Positions 4,357 through 5,259 of a stretch of DNA of 5,259 nucleotides are shown here, in pieces. How positions within the stretch are numbered: position 1 is the first letter of the stretch; every line of letters starts with the position of its first letter. Origin of the DNA: Dehalococcoidia bacterium (GTDB lineage Bacteria > Chloroflexota > Dehalococcoidia > Dehalococcoidales > RBG-16-60-22). The position numbers were made by a program, and so were the translations under genes. The notes under the pieces were generated by a model that made no database searches, was not told the origin of the DNA, and saw nothing but the letters and a program-made list of their open reading frames with translations. The DNA lies in NCBI GenBank assembly GCA_030615655.1, contig JAUWYU010000119.1, positions 1-5,259 of the forward strand. The letters run 5' to 3'.

Positions 4357-5259
4357 TTATTTTCCCTTCCTGAACTCATCCTGAACCCGGTCAAGTGTCG
4401 CCGGGTCAGCCAGCACGTCAACGACTGTCATCGCCATTGCCCTAGCGGCATCGAGAAGACAGCGGAGTGCGTCCTCCGAGGCGGCGGCCTCAGCGAAGCG
4501 GGGTGAGTGTATCAAAACATCACGCGGGGCTATGGACACCAGCGGCTGGATGGTCGGCAGCAGCCGGCTGACATTGCCGACATCGGTGCTCCCACCCCAC
4601 AGGCTGTTATCCCCCAGACGTATGTTGTGTCCGAGCGACCGCATGTTACTCCTGAACAGGCGAGCCATAGTCAGGTTATTGAGCATGGCCGCATAGCGTA
4701 CTTCGTCCCATTTATATTTTAATTCGGCGCCGGTGGCCTTCGCCGCGCCTTCAAAACAGCTTATGACCTTCTCTTTCAGTTCATCAAGATAGGCATCATC
4801 AGCAGCACGCACGATAAAGCTGGCAGCAGTGTGAGCCGGGACGATATTGGGCGCCTCACCGCCATCAGTAATGATACCATGAATACGGGCTTTCTCCCTA
4901 ATATGCTGCCTGAGGGAATTGATGGCATTATAGGACTGAATCATGGCCTCCAGGGCATTAATACCGGCCTCCGGTTGAGCGGCGGCATGAGCCGCCTTAC
5001 CGATAAACTCAACGTTCAGAGTCTGGCAGGCCAGGGTGTTCATAACGACTCTATTGCCTCCACCCGGGTGCGTTAACATCGCCATATCCACATTGTCAAA
5101 GGCACCCTTCTCCGCCATAACGGCCTTACCCCCGTATAATTCCTCGCCGGGGGTGCCGATAACCATGATGCTGCCGCCCAGTTCATCAACAACTCGCTTT
5201 GAAGCCACGCCGGCAGCCACGGCACTGGCGGCTATCAGATTATGGCCGCAGGCATGCCC
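4357..5259 (-). CDS. M20 family amidohydrolase (M20D / PM20D2-AbgB-like), N-terminus cut off by window edge
   Basis: This is a zinc- or manganese-type metallohydrolase that cleaves an amide or peptide bond of a small substrate. Related proteins act on p-aminobenzoyl-glutamate (AbgB) or on dipeptides (PM20D2). Three hundred residues are visible and the frame is open to the right edge. It begins GHACGHNLIAASAVAAG, with the metal-ligand Cys and His of HACGH. I therefore extend it past an internal GTG at 5220, which would cut off the active site. Next come GTPGEE with the catalytic and metal Glu pair, MLTHPGGG with a metal His, the dimerisation domain from about VEFIGKAAHAAAQPEAG through RIHGIITDGGEAPNIVPAH to SFIVRA, then GGSTDVGNVS and the last metal His in IHSPRFAEAA. 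About 90-100 N-terminal residues are probably missing. The substrate cannot be told from the sequence. It ends 2 nt before the activase and is probably the same transcript. Confidence 0.9.
   Translation of the reverse strand, partial: GHACGHNLIAASAVAAGVASKRVVDELGGSIMVIGTPGEELYGGKAVMAEKGAFDNVDMAMLTHPGGGNRVVMNTLACQTLNVEFIGKAAHAAAQPEAGINALEAMIQSYNAINSLRQHIREKARIHGIITDGGEAPNIVPAHTAASFIVRAADDAYLDELKEKVISCFEGAAKATGAELKYKWDEVRYAAMLNNLTMARLFRSNMRSLGHNIRLGDNSLWGGSTDVGNVSRLLPTIQPLVSIAPRDVLIHSPRFAEAAASEDALRCLLDAARAMAMTVVDVLADPATLDRVQDEFRKGK

Noticed and set aside
3941..4384. 147-codon plus-strand open frame opposite the activase
   Set aside because: It is antisense to a protein with all family motifs intact and shows no family resemblance. 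High-GC coding sequence often leaves such open antisense frames.
5218..5220. GTG as the start of the M20 amidohydrolase
   Set aside because: The frame stays open upstream to the window edge and encodes the HACGH metal-binding motif, so the codon is internal and the gene is truncated by the window.

Overview
All recognisable genes lie on the minus strand, so transcription runs from high to low coordinates. The window is a compact, ordinary-looking bacterial chromosomal segment of mixed housekeeping and metabolic genes. There is no RNA gene, insertion sequence, phage gene or CRISPR array that I can support. Gene content and style point to an anaerobic or fermentative bacterium: GTG starts, tight overlaps, an activase of 2-hydroxyacyl-CoA dehydratases, and a K/E/A-tailed L9. 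Chloroflexota of the Dehalococcoidia type is my best guess, but that is inference from resemblance, not from a search.

Reading in the direction of transcription, the first block is an apparent five-gene operon. It starts with a 5'-truncated M20D-type amidohydrolase (5259 to 4357). This is followed after 2 nt by a [4Fe-4S] acyl-CoA dehydratase activase (4354 to 3380), and 9 nt later by plsX (3370 to 2357). The thioredoxin gene trxA (2379 to 2056) overlaps plsX by 23 bp, and the thioredoxin reductase gene trxB (2035 to 1109) follows. TrxB and TrxA form a complete NADPH-dependent disulfide-reducing pair. PlsX makes acyl-phosphate for phospholipid synthesis. The activase would energise a radical dehydratase encoded elsewhere. 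No promoter is visible inside this block, so its promoter probably lies beyond position 5259.

The only real intergenic region (998 to 1108) contains a weak hairpin after trxB, a good sigma-70-like promoter (TTGACG, 19 nt, TATAAT) and a strong Shine-Dalgarno for rplI. The second block is rplI (997 to 128) followed by dnaB (135 to the left edge, truncated), overlapping by 8 bp. This pairs a ribosomal protein with the replicative helicase.

The most unusual feature is bL9. After a normal domain of about 148 residues it carries about 140 extra residues made almost entirely of Glu, Lys and Ala. This tail contains a nearly perfect tandem DNA duplication (92 of 95 bp identical, 135-bp offset). I found no clear candidate for a wholly new multi-gene system. 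The items most worth checking are the L9 tail, the dehydratase activase without its dehydratase in view and with an extra C-terminal cysteine cluster, and a small hairpin at the plsX start.
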